From Mangrovicoccus sp049603835 (lineage in GTDB: Bacteria; Pseudomonadota; Alphaproteobacteria; Rhodobacterales; Rhodobacteraceae), in assembly GCA_049603835.1 (NCBI GenBank), contig JBMYSZ010000018.1:1-64000 (forward strand): 64,000 nt of DNA. The letters run 5' to 3'. The first letter of the stretch is position 1. Every line of letters starts with the position of its first letter. Below the pieces are notes generated by a model. The model had not been told where the DNA came from and did no database searches. It saw only the letters and a list, made by a program, of their open reading frames with translations. The position numbers and the translations under genes are program-made. Below, piece by piece: positions 1 through 7,544 of the stretch.

Positions 1-4
1 GACG

Positions 5-940
5 ATGATTGCCACCTCTCATGCGGTTCATCCGGCCAATTCGAGCGCTGGTTTGCGCTTTTCCACCTCTGAGACGCTCAAACATATAGTTCTGATCCTC
101 GGGGCGCTGATCGTTTTGCTGCCCTTCTATGTGATGGTCAGCTATAGTTTCAAAAGCCCTTCCGAGATCATGCAAAACACCGGCGGGCTTTTCGGCGCGC
201 AAGAGCTTTTCCGCGATGAGTATTGCGTCAAGCTTGGCAATGACGCCGCCGACTGCATGCGCCGCCCGATCATCTACAACTATACCACCGCTTTCGAGAA
301 GGCGCCCTTGCTGCGCTATTTGCTCAATGGGGTGATTGTCACCGCGTCGATCTTTTTCATCCAAGTGCTGGTGGCCATTCCCTGCGCCTATGCCCTGGCC
401 AAGCTGCGCTTTTGGGGGCGGGAGGCGGTGTTTGGCCTAGTGCTGTTCTGCCTGCTGATCCCGGTGCATGCCATCGCCTTGCCGCTTTATATCATGCTGG
501 CCAAGCTGGGCCTGACCAATAGCTATGCGGCGCTGATCCTGCCTTGGACTATCTCTGTCTTTGGTATTTTCCTCATGCGCCAGTTTTTCATGACGGTGCC
601 CGATGATCTGATCGATGCGGCTCGGATGGATGGGATGGGCGAGTTTCAGATCGTTTGGCAAGTGATGGTGCCCACAGCGATCCCGGCGCTTTTGGCCTTC
701 GCCATCTTCTCGGTCGTGGCCCATTGGAATGACTATTTCTGGCCGCGCATTGTGATCACCGGCGATCGCAGTCTCTTCACCCCGCCTTTAGGCTTGCGCG
801 AATTCAGAGGCGATGCGGATGGCGATAATTATGGGCCGATGATGGCCACAGCAGTGGTGATCGTGACCCCGCTGCTCGTGGCCTTCTTGGTGGCGCAGCG
901 GCGCTTCATCGAAGGGATCACCCTGACCGGCATGAAATAA
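5..940 (+). CDS. Carbohydrate-type ABC transporter permease (MalG/UgpE-like)
   Basis: Inner-membrane permease of a family-1 solute ABC importer. The 311-residue product has a cytoplasmic N-terminus, a first membrane segment near residues 25-50 and several more. The EAA-loop-like stretch around DDLIDAARMDGMGEFQIVWQVMVP is the ATPase contact site, and the protein ends in EGITLTGMK, typical of MalG-type permeases. The start lies four bases into the window; the overlapping ATGA suggests translational coupling to an upstream gene, probably the partner permease, outside the window. The binding-protein gene follows 130 bp downstream. The substrate cannot be read from the permease; the co-transcribed phosphodiesterase hints at a phosphodiester or polyol phosphate. 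Confidence 0.85.
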   Translation: MIATSHAVHPANSSAGLRFSTSETLKHIVLILGALIVLLPFYVMVSYSFKSPSEIMQNTGGLFGAQELFRDEYCVKLGNDAADCMRRPIIYNYTTAFEKAPLLRYLLNGVIVTASIFFIQVLVAIPCAYALAKLRFWGREAVFGLVLFCLLIPVHAIALPLYIMLAKLGLTNSYAALILPWTISVFGIFLMRQFFMTVPDDLIDAARMDGMGEFQIVWQVMVPTAIPALLAFAIFSVVAHWNDYFWPRIVITGDRSLFTPPLGLREFRGDADGDNYGPMMATAVVIVTPLLVAFLVAQRRFIEGITLTGMK

Positions 941-948
941 CACAATGC

Positions 949-1007
949 GGGGCCGCGCCTGGCGCGACCCCTGCCTCAAGCTCCCCCTCGGTATGCCTTC
1001 GGGGGGA
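949..1007 (+). repeat. Two GC-rich hairpins between permease and binding-protein genes
   Basis: Stem 949-971 pairs GGGG and CGCG with CGCG and CCCC. A second stem at about 983-1007 pairs CCCCC with GGGGG. Neither has a T-run, so simple termination is unlikely. Such structures between ABC genes often stabilise or segment the mRNA so that the binding protein is made in excess; that role is inferred. Confidence 0.45.
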
Positions 1008-1072
1008 TAACCAGGCCGGGCGCGTTTGGCGACGAGACCCCGGCCAAGATGACAGAGACGGGAGACTGAACC

Positions 1073-2332
1073 ATGAAAACCACCCTGACCGCAATGGCGC
1101 TGGTGCTGAGCGCGGGCGCTGCGTTTGCAGAAGACAAAGTGACCATCGAATTTGCCTATCCTTATAGCCATCTCTTCGATGTGACCTATGAAAAGATCCT
1201 GCCGGCTTTCAATGCCGAATACCCCAATATCGAGGTGAAAATCCGCGCGACTTACGAGTCTTACGAAGATGCCAGCAATACCATCCTGCGCGAAGCCGTG
1301 GCTGGTGAGCTGCCGGATGTGACCATGCAGGGTCTGAACCGTCAGGCGATCTTGGTGGATAAAGGCATCGCGAAATCCCTAGAGCCGTTCATCGCAAAAG
1401 AAGCAGATTTCGCCAAAGACGGCTATCACCAGGCGATGCTGGATCTGGGCACTTTCGGCGAAGAAGTGCATGGTCTGCCTTTCTCAGTGTCCCTGCCGGT
1501 CGGCTATTACAATATGGAAACCATGGCAAAGGCTGGCTATGATGCCTCCAATCTGCCGAGCACTTGGGATGAAGTGGTCGAGGCTTGCGGCAAGCTGCGC
1601 GAAGCCGGCGTGGATAACCCGGTTTTCTGGGGCTGGAACATCACGGGCAACTGGTTCCTTCAGGCTCTGATGTGGTCGCAGGATAAGCCGACCATGATCG
1701 GAGCAGATTTCCAGATCGACACGCCGGAAGGCCTGCAGTCGCTGGAAACCATGAAATCGATCTTCCGCGGCTGTGAAATGCAGAATCTGGGCTGGAAAGA
1801 TGCTCTGGCCGCTTTCGCAGCGGGCGAGCTGGGCATGATGTATTGGTCGACCTCTGCTCTGGGTTCGGTTGAGCGCTCCATGGGTGATTTCACTCTGATG
1901 ACCAATGAATTCCCAGGCCTGACCGCAGAGGGTCCTGCAGGTTTGCCAGCAGGCGGCAATGCGGCCATGCTGGTGTCGCAATCGGAAGATCCGGCGGTAC
2001 TGGATGCGGCTTGGAAATGGCTGAAATTCATCACTTCGGGTGAGGGCGCGGCGGAAGTTGCCCGCACCACTGGCTATATGCCGCCGAACCGGGCCGCGAA
2101 TGAAATCATCCTGGCCGATTTCTATGACCAGAACCCGAACAAAGCCACCGCCGTGCGTCAGCTGCCGCTCTTGCGCGACTGGCAGGCTTATCCGGGCGAT
2201 AACGGTCTGGCGGCGACCCAGGTCATTTATGACTATATCGAAACCATCGTGACCGGCGAAGCCGATGACATGGTTGAGCTGCAAGAAGAGCTGAACGAAG
2301 AAGTTCAAGATCTGATGCCGTCTGGCTCCTAA
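1073..2332 (+). CDS. ABC transporter extracellular solute-binding protein (family 1, UgpB/MalE-like)
   Basis: Periplasmic binding protein of 419 residues. It has a Sec signal peptide (MKTTLTAMALVLSAGAAFA, cleavage near residue 19), then the family-1 fold with the usual ILREAVAGELPDV segment and the aromatic-rich FWGWNITGNWF region. It ends in a Glu-rich helix followed by MPSGS. It lies downstream of a MalG-type permease and 83 bp upstream of a metallophosphoesterase, so the three are probably one operon. The ligand may be a glycerophosphodiester or sn-glycerol-3-phosphate-type compound rather than a plain sugar, but this rests only on the neighbour. Confidence 0.85.
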   Translation: MKTTLTAMALVLSAGAAFAEDKVTIEFAYPYSHLFDVTYEKILPAFNAEYPNIEVKIRATYESYEDASNTILREAVAGELPDVTMQGLNRQAILVDKGIAKSLEPFIAKEADFAKDGYHQAMLDLGTFGEEVHGLPFSVSLPVGYYNMETMAKAGYDASNLPSTWDEVVEACGKLREAGVDNPVFWGWNITGNWFLQALMWSQDKPTMIGADFQIDTPEGLQSLETMKSIFRGCEMQNLGWKDALAAFAAGELGMMYWSTSALGSVERSMGDFTLMTNEFPGLTAEGPAGLPAGGNAAMLVSQSEDPAVLDAAWKWLKFITSGEGAAEVARTTGYMPPNRAANEIILADFYDQNPNKATAVRQLPLLRDWQAYPGDNGLAATQVIYDYIETIVTGEADDMVELQEELNEEVQDLMPSGS

Positions 2333-2415
2333 GGCCATTGGGCGGGCGCCTGGCTTTGGCTGGGCGCCGCTTTCTCTTTCCCACGCAAAATCTTAAGAAC
2401 CACAAGGAGGGGCCC

Positions 2416-3240
2416 ATGAAGCTCATCCAATTGACGGATATTCACCTGACCACCCCTGGCCAGACCATTGGTGGACGGGATCCGAACCAAAATTTTGACC
2501 GCGCTTTAGCCCATGCGCTGGAGTTTCATAGCGATGCCGAAGCTTTTGTGATCACAGGCGATCTGAGCGATTGGGGCGAGCGCGCTGATTATGAGCGCCT
2601 GCGCGCGCGGATTGCCGAGCTGCCCATGCCTGTGCATCTATGTATCGGCAATCACGATGACCGCGAGCTTTTCCTGACTGTCTTTCCAGAGCTGCGCGGC
2701 GAAGGCGGCTTTGTCCAGCGGGTGGAGCCGCTGAGCCAGGGCCATGCGATTATGCTCGATACTTGGGGGCCGGAAACTCATGCGGGGCATTTCTGCGAAG
2801 CCCGCGCGGCCTGGTTGGACAAAACACTGGACGAGCTGCCGGGGCCGGTCTGGATTTTCCAGCATCACAACCCAGTGCCCCTGGGTATTCCAGTAATTGA
2901 CGAAATCGGCCTGCTTGATGCAGAGCGTCTGGCCGATGTGCTGCGTCGCCATCCAGGCAAGGTCGCGCATCTATTCCACGGCCATTGCCATTTGCCGCTT
3001 TCGGGCAGCATTGCAGGCGTGCCTTTCAGCGCCCCGCGCGGCACTAATCACGCGGGCTGGCCGGATTATTCGGGGCTGGATAAGCTTTCGGCCTCTGATC
3101 TACCCGAAGCCTATGCGGTCATCCAATCCGGCCCGCTGGGGGTGATGGTGGCTATGGTGGAATATGGCTATGCGGGGGCGGTTCGCTCTGAAGGCTCGCC
3201 CAATTACGCCGATTGGAACCGTGCAGAGATGGTGCGCTAG
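2416..3240 (+). CDS. Calcineurin-like phosphodiesterase (GpdQ/CpdA class III type)
   Basis: Dinuclear metallophosphodiesterase of 274 residues. All metal-site blocks are visible: D8-x-H10, G48-D49, G78-N-H-D81, H150-H151 and the G-H-C-H block ending at residue 192. Class III enzymes of this type hydrolyse cyclic nucleotides or glycerophosphodiesters. The start at 2416 is chosen because AAGGAGG lies about 5 bases upstream; an in-frame start at 2338 would run through the intergenic region. No signal peptide is seen, so it should act in the cytoplasm on an imported substrate. Its place at the end of the ABC operon favours a GpdQ-like catabolic role over cAMP signalling. Confidence 0.8.
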   Translation: MKLIQLTDIHLTTPGQTIGGRDPNQNFDRALAHALEFHSDAEAFVITGDLSDWGERADYERLRARIAELPMPVHLCIGNHDDRELFLTVFPELRGEGGFVQRVEPLSQGHAIMLDTWGPETHAGHFCEARAAWLDKTLDELPGPVWIFQHHNPVPLGIPVIDEIGLLDAERLADVLRRHPGKVAHLFHGHCHLPLSGSIAGVPFSAPRGTNHAGWPDYSGLDKLSASDLPEAYAVIQSGPLGVMVAMVEYGYAGAVRSEGSPNYADWNRAEMVR

Positions 3241-3421
3241 GCCCAAAAGCGTCGCTGGCCAACTGCCCAAGGGTTAAGCGCATTGGCGGCTTTTCTGGCA
3301 AAGCCCTGGAAAGCCAGCCGCAATTTCTGTGCCGAGTAAAGCCATAGCTTGGCAGAAACGCCCGCTCTCCCCAGCCTATCTATCGTTCCGAGTATGGCCA
3401 GCAAAACGGAGGCAGCAAGCT

Positions 3422-3727
3422 ATGGGCGTTGTGAAACTGATCGATAAGCAGGGGCAAGAACACGAACTGCAAGCGCTAGAAGGCTGGCGCGTGATGGAGA
3501 TCCTGCGCGATTGGGGCATGTTTGTGCCGCCAAAATGCGGCGGGTCGGGCCAATGCGGCATGTGTCATGTGAAAATCGCCGAAGACTGGGCCGATAAGGT
3601 TCTGCCGCCCGAAGAGTTGGAAGCCAAGGTAATCCCGCTATTGCCGATGAAAAGCGCCACATCGCGGCTGTCTTGCCAAATTTTGTGGAATGAAAGCCTG
3701 GATGGGCTGACGGTGCAATTGCCGTAA
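3422..3727 (+). CDS. 2Fe-2S plant-type ferredoxin
   Basis: Small electron-transfer protein of 101 residues with the [2Fe-2S] ligand pattern C39-x5-C45-x2-C48-x35-C84 (KCGGSGQCGMC then SRLSC). The start at 3422 follows CGGAGG; an upstream in-frame extension to 3329 lacks a ribosome site and is unlike the family. It has its own short flanks and is not clearly in an operon. The redox partner cannot be told from position. A role in reactivating a corrinoid protein is conceivable because a corrinoid methyltransferase lies 2 kb away, but there is no direct evidence. Confidence 0.85.
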   Translation: MGVVKLIDKQGQEHELQALEGWRVMEILRDWGMFVPPKCGGSGQCGMCHVKIAEDWADKVLPPEELEAKVIPLLPMKSATSRLSCQILWNESLDGLTVQLP

Positions 3728-3753
3728 TTTCGACAGCTCCGAAAAGCAACGAA

Positions 3754-3781
3754 CCGGGATGGGCATTTTGCCCAAACCCGG
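3754..3781 (+). terminator. Hairpin downstream of the ferredoxin gene
   Basis: A two-part stem pairs CCGGG (3754-3758) with CCCGG (3777-3781) and GGGC (3761-3764) with GCCC (3770-3773). There is no T-run, so it may be a 3' stability element rather than an intrinsic terminator. Confidence 0.35.
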
Positions 3782-3964
3782 CTCGATGAGATGAGGAAGG
3801 TCGATGAAACCAAAACCACGCTGGCAGGCGCTTATTTGATGATTACAACCTACAGGCGTTTTGGTGTTTCTACAATTACGGTTTTCCCCACCATTTAGCG
3901 ATTATTGTTCGCAAACTGTTTCGACCACAGCTAGAGTCGCCCAAGATCACCGATCGCGGCTCTT

Positions 3965-4357
3965 GTGATGACTGCCTTTATGCTCGCCTGTGAAATCCTT
4001 CCACAGCTCTATTTCGCCGCCTGTATCGGGGTTTGCGGTTTTCAGGTCGCGCTGATTTTCGGTGCGCCCTGGGGGCCAATCACCCAAGGCGGCCAGCATT
4101 CTGGCGCATTACCCCTGTCTGGCCGGGTTATGGCGGGGCTGTCGATTGCGCTGCTTTTGGGTATGGGGTTTGCCATTTTGTCAGCGGCTGGGCGCGGCTT
4201 TGATCTGCCGATTTGGAGCCATTGGGCTGCTCTGGCGGTGCAAACCCTGTCGATGATCCTCAATTGGATCACGCCTTCTAAACCCGAAAGACGCCTTTGG
4301 GGCCCGATTACAACGATCCTTTTCGCCATGGCGGCTTGGGTGGTGGTCTTCTGTTGA
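3965..4357 (+). CDS. Small integral membrane protein of unknown function
   Basis: A 130-residue hydrophobic protein with about four membrane segments (roughly residues 8-30, 50-72, 82-100, 112-130) and polar loops carrying GPWGPITQGG and TPSKPERRLWGPI. The repeated WGPIT words in two loops suggest an internal duplication of a two-helix unit. I recognise no domain. The start is GTG at 3965 or the next codon ATG at 3968; neither has a strong ribosome site. It converges with the Hint-protein gene at 4466. Confidence 0.6.
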   Translation: MMTAFMLACEILPQLYFAACIGVCGFQVALIFGAPWGPITQGGQHSGALPLSGRVMAGLSIALLLGMGFAILSAAGRGFDLPIWSHWAALAVQTLSMILNWITPSKPERRLWGPITTILFAMAAWVVVFC

Positions 4358-4396
4358 AGCGGAAATGGGCAGGCGAGAGCGCTTTGAGCAATCGCT

Positions 4397-4444
4397 GCAC
4401 CACTTTCCGCGGGTCTCACCAAAGGAGGGGGCAAAAAGTGGTGC
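4397..4444. repeat. 10-bp perfect inverted repeat between convergent genes
   Basis: GCACCACTTT at 4397-4406 is matched by AAAGTGGTGC at 4435-4444, with 28 bases between. It sits in the 108-bp gap between two convergent genes, so a bidirectional terminator or 3' mRNA stem is the simplest reading. An AGGAGGGGG string in the loop looks like a ribosome site but heads no credible gene. Confidence 0.5.
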
Positions 4445-4465
4445 TCAAGTTTAACGCGAAACGCT

Positions 4466-5464
4466 TTAGCTCGCTAGATCAAGCGACTCTGCCAAAGCGG
4501 CTGCACGGGCCGCGATCAGGTCACGCACGCGTAGGGGAACTTGACGGAAACTTTTGGCACGAGGCATATCCAGCTCCGCCATTTTTGTCTGCTCGGCACC
4601 GTAAAGCGCGACGTAATCGGCGTAGTTATCGAGGGTCTCGCGAGAGGTGTTATCGACATAGCTTTCGGCTTCAGCGCCATTGGCCAGAAGCAAGCAGTGC
4701 TCTTCGATTTCCACATGATAATAGGTGACCCGGTCCGCCAATTCCGCCAGAGGGACACGGGTGATAGTCGTCCCGTTCACCAAAGCGCCCGCATGCACTA
4801 ACGCACCTTCCAGGGCGAGCGCGTGATCCACCGTCACCTCAAGATCCGTATGGGGTAGGTTTTCCCCCAAAGCCCCGGCAGAAATCCGCACCGGCGCCAA
4901 AATCTCGGCAGGGGTGAAGACTTTGCTCCGGGTAGTTTTGCCCAGGAATTTCACCGCAACGCTCGCCCCCTCGGCGGTCAGAACCAAATCGCCGGGCGCT
5001 AGGGTCTCTACCGCCACTTCCCCGGTCGGGGTCGCAATCTGCGTGCCAGCAGCGAAGCAGAGGAAATTTTCGGCGACAATCGGGATATCGGTTCCCACAA
5101 CATAACCATCATAGATAGTATCATCTATCGACAAGAGATAGGTCTGAGTGTCGGTGGTGATGAGGATGCTCTGATAATCGAGCGAGCGCCCTTCATAAAT
5201 CGCGCCCGTCGTGAAATTTACGTCACCCCCTTCATTGCCATAGGCGGTGGTTTGCACGATCAGGTTGACCGTATCGCCGGAGGCCAGAGCATACGTGTCT
5301 GATACCTCATCGTACTCGCCAAAAATATACAGCTCGATGGCTGCTACTTCGTTTCCGGTTCCTTTATAATCCAGCTCCCGCTCTTGTACGGCGGCCACTT
5401 CGGTGATTTGCGAAGTTTCAGAATCTACAGTCCAAAGCGTCAAAAAGCCTGCTGATACTGGCAT
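4466..5464 (-). CDS. Hint-domain (Hint_2, intein/hedgehog-like) protein A
   Basis: A 332-residue protein with an acidic beta-rich N-terminal part (1-135), a Hint module (136 to about 272) and a C-terminal tail of about 60 residues. Junction residues resemble self-processing domains: C136 opens the module (LCFAAGT), H214 sits in TVDHAL, and D271-N272-T273 closes it. The module and tail are about 80 percent identical by eye to the protein at 9541, while the N-terminal parts are hardly alike. There is no signal peptide, so export, if any, would use a non-Sec route. It is probably monocistronic, with a long AT-rich upstream region. Known Hint_2 proteins of Rhodobacteraceae have no assigned role; cleavage here is inferred from the residues only. 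Confidence 0.8.
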   Translation of the reverse strand: MPVSAGFLTLWTVDSETSQITEVAAVQERELDYKGTGNEVAAIELYIFGEYDEVSDTYALASGDTVNLIVQTTAYGNEGGDVNFTTGAIYEGRSLDYQSILITTDTQTYLLSIDDTIYDGYVVGTDIPIVAENFLCFAAGTQIATPTGEVAVETLAPGDLVLTAEGASVAVKFLGKTTRSKVFTPAEILAPVRISAGALGENLPHTDLEVTVDHALALEGALVHAGALVNGTTITRVPLAELADRVTYYHVEIEEHCLLLANGAEAESYVDNTSRETLDNYADYVALYGAEQTKMAELDMPRAKSFRQVPLRVRDLIAARAAALAESLDLAS

Positions 5465-5775
5465 CTCGGTACTCCATAAACGGACACTTTAATTGCGTGG
5501 CGTAATTTCAGTGTCATTAACAACATGATGGTTTATGGAAACAATAACATCAAAATTTGTCAACTGTTTGTGTAACTTGTGGATGGGGTGGAGGGCCCGC
5601 GAAGCGAAAATTCGCAGTTTGACGTTAATATTGATGACAATTTGCGCGAAATTCGCGGCTTTGATGCGCTGTGGGGGTCAATAAAAGGGCCCGGACCCAA
5701 GGCTAAACGCCTTGGATGGGATGTCAGTAGGGATTCAAAATAGGCCTTGGCCGCGCTGCGCGCGCAGCCCTAAGC
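5465..5775. promoter_or_regulatory. AT-rich promoter region of Hint protein A and terminator-like hairpin
   Basis: No gene is seen in these 311 bases. On the minus strand a TTGACA (5558-5563) lies 18 bases before TCCATA (5534-5539), a possible promoter for the Hint gene. The 5480-5580 part is clearly AT-richer than its surroundings. At about 5699-5715, CCAAGG pairs with CCTTGG; read on the minus strand it lies downstream of the methyltransferase gene at 5776 and is followed by GGGCCCTTTTATT, so it may end that transcript. Confidence 0.4.
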
Positions 5776-6756
5776 TTAGCCCCGACGGCGGCGGCGGCCG
5801 CCACGGCCCGAGCCCGCGCTGGCGGCGGCTTTGGAGGCTTCGATAAAGTCCGCGCCTTCTTTCATCGCATCCAGTTTGCGGGTGAAACCGATCCAGGTGG
5901 CTCCGTTAGGGTCGTTATTCATCAGCAGATTGGCGGCATTGACGGCTTCCATCTCGGCAGGGCGCAGCGGGTTCATGATCGCGCTGGTCATCCCGGCGGT
6001 GATCGCCATGGGCAGGAAGGCCGCGTTGATACCATGGCGGTTGGGCAGGCCGAAGCTCACATTCGAGGCGCCGCAAGTGGTGTTCACGCCCAGCTCATCG
6101 CGCAAACGGCGCACCAGAGCAAAGACCTGCTGACCGGCAGTGGCCATGGCGCCGATGGGCATCACCAGCGGATCCACCACGATATCAGCCGCGGGAATGC
6201 CGAAATCAGCCGCACGCTCGACGATTTTCTTGGCTACGGCAAAGCGGACATCCGGGTCTTCGGAAATCCCCGTATCGTCATTAGAGATCGCGACCACAGG
6301 CACATTATACTTTTTGACCAAAGGCAGCACCAATTCCAGGCGCTCTTCCTCGCCGGTGACCGAGTTTAGCAGCGGGCGGCCCTCGGCGGCCTCTAATCCG
6401 GCCTCCAAAGCGCCCGGCACCGAGCTATCGATGCAAAGCGGCACATCCACCAAGGCTTGGATCTTTTCGATCAGCGCTTTCATCAGCGGCGGCTCGACGA
6501 AGTTGTTATCCGCATAGCGCGGGTCTTCGGCCATCTTATTGGTGAAAACCGCGCCGGAATTCACATCCAAAACCATGGCGCCACAGGCCACCTGGTCTAG
6601 CGCGTCTTTTTCCACCGTGGTGAAATCGCCTGCTTCAAGCTCTGCCGCCAGTTTCTTGCGCCCGGTGGGGTTGATCCGCTCTCCGATCACGCAAAATGGC
6701 GCGTCAAAGCCGATTACGGCGGTTTTGGTTTTGCTCTCGATGACGGTGCGGGTCAT
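5776..6756 (-). CDS. Methyltetrahydrofolate:corrinoid methyltransferase (pterin-binding, split-MetH type)
   Basis: A 326-residue pterin-binding TIM barrel of the DHPS/MeTr family. It opens with a segment like that of MetH pterin domains (VIGERINPTGRKKLAAELEAGD) and keeps the VLDVNSG, CIDSSVPGALEAGL, NSVTGEEERLELVLPL and NTTCGASNVSFGLPNR blocks. It should move the methyl group of 5-methyl-THF onto a corrinoid protein. In Rhodobacterales such stand-alone proteins have been linked to a methionine synthase split over several genes; the cobalamin-binding and homocysteine-binding parts are not in this window. The C-terminus is an Arg/Gly-rich tail (SGRGGRRRRRG). A PF13769-like gene lies upstream on the same strand. 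Confidence 0.85.
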   Translation of the reverse strand: MTRTVIESKTKTAVIGFDAPFCVIGERINPTGRKKLAAELEAGDFTTVEKDALDQVACGAMVLDVNSGAVFTNKMAEDPRYADNNFVEPPLMKALIEKIQALVDVPLCIDSSVPGALEAGLEAAEGRPLLNSVTGEEERLELVLPLVKKYNVPVVAISNDDTGISEDPDVRFAVAKKIVERAADFGIPAADIVVDPLVMPIGAMATAGQQVFALVRRLRDELGVNTTCGASNVSFGLPNRHGINAAFLPMAITAGMTSAIMNPLRPAEMEAVNAANLLMNNDPNGATWIGFTRKLDAMKEGADFIEASKAAASAGSGRGGRRRRRG

Positions 6757-6906
6757 GGCGGTCCTCTTTTACGGGCGCGGCCTCGCTTGGGGCTGCGGGG
6801 AAGTCTTGCGGCGCTGCGGCACCTGATCGAAGGGGATGCGCTAGGCGGCGGCGATTGTCAAAGGGGCAGGGGGCATGGCCTGGGCCTGCGACGGCTTTTG
6901 CGGCCT

Positions 6907-7209
6907 TTAAACTTCGGCGATGCCCCCGGCGCGGATAAGTTTCAGCATGCGGTCCTGGTCATATTCGGCCTCAAGCCTTGCGGCCTGTTCTGCGGCGGCC
7001 TCTGGTGCTGGCGTATCGGTTTGCCCGATCACCTCTTTGCGCCATTGGGCCAGGTAATCATCGCTGCCATCAAGCCCTGCGGTCATAGCGGCGCGGTCAA
7101 TCGCTTGTTCAAACCGTTCCGGCAATTGCAGCTTGGCCGCTTTTCTGCCCTTGCCGACAATGATTTGTGCGGGGATGTCTCGCCAGAACACACAGGTGAT
7201 GTCCGCCAT
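6907..7209 (-). CDS. PF13769-like ('virulence factor') small protein
   Basis: A 100-residue soluble protein starting MADITCVFWRDIPAQIIVGKG, the hallmark of the family Pfam calls Virulence_fact, common in Rhodobacterales. The pathogenic name is historical and says nothing here. The start at 7209 fits a GAGAG ribosome site; an extra seven codons to 7230 are possible. It lies 150 bp upstream of the methyl-THF:corrinoid methyltransferase on the same strand, and I recall the two families occurring together with methylenetetrahydrofolate reductase genes in relatives, which points to one-carbon or methionine metabolism. Biochemical role unknown. Confidence 0.7.
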   Translation of the reverse strand: MADITCVFWRDIPAQIIVGKGRKAAKLQLPERFEQAIDRAAMTAGLDGSDDYLAQWRKEVIGQTDTPAPEAAAEQAARLEAEYDQDRMLKLIRAGGIAEV

Positions 7210-7544
7210 TTTGATCTCTCTATCTGTCACTCGGGCCGAAATAGACGTGGATTGCCGCTAAGAACAAGGCAGGCGCCTTGAATTTGACTAAAATAATGGC
7301 GAGAAACTCGCATTGGTCCAGAAAAATGCCGTCGCCTTATTGTCACAAAGTGGTGGACAATGAGGGGCAATTTCACAGATGCGAAGTGATTTATGTATCA
7401 TATTTGCGGGTATTGTTGCGCTAGGCGCAAAGTTATTCTCTGGACATAAAGTTAATTTGCCTTATCTTTTGGCGTTAGCACCGCTTGCACCAGTGTATTT
7501 AGCTGATTAGCTTGGGGATAAGTTAAAATTCGGAGGGCACATCA
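7210..7544. other. Intergenic region between divergent genes
   Basis: It holds the start region of the PF13769-like gene (minus) and the leader of the Ppx/GppA gene (plus). The part 7290-7520 is AT-richer and contains a possible 43-codon ORF, listed separately. No convincing sigma-70 pair or riboswitch could be read. Confidence 0.4.
7379..7510 (+). CDS. Possible 43-residue small membrane protein
   Basis: ATG at 7379 to TAG at 7510 encodes a hydrophobic peptide (MRSDLCIIFAGIVALG, then LLALAPLAPVYLAD) with one long or two short membrane segments. An AGGGG lies about 10 bases before the ATG. It is AT-rich compared with neighbours and ends 34 bp before the ppx GTG start. The reading is supported only by hydropathy and the ribosome site, so it may be chance. 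Confidence 0.3.
   Translation: MRSDLCIIFAGIVALGAKLFSGHKVNLPYLLALAPLAPVYLAD

Noticed and set aside
4297..4728. A plus-strand ORF behind a perfect-looking AGGAGGGGG
   Set aside because: It runs antisense through the Hint gene with arbitrary composition; the ribosome-like string lies within the loop of an inverted repeat.
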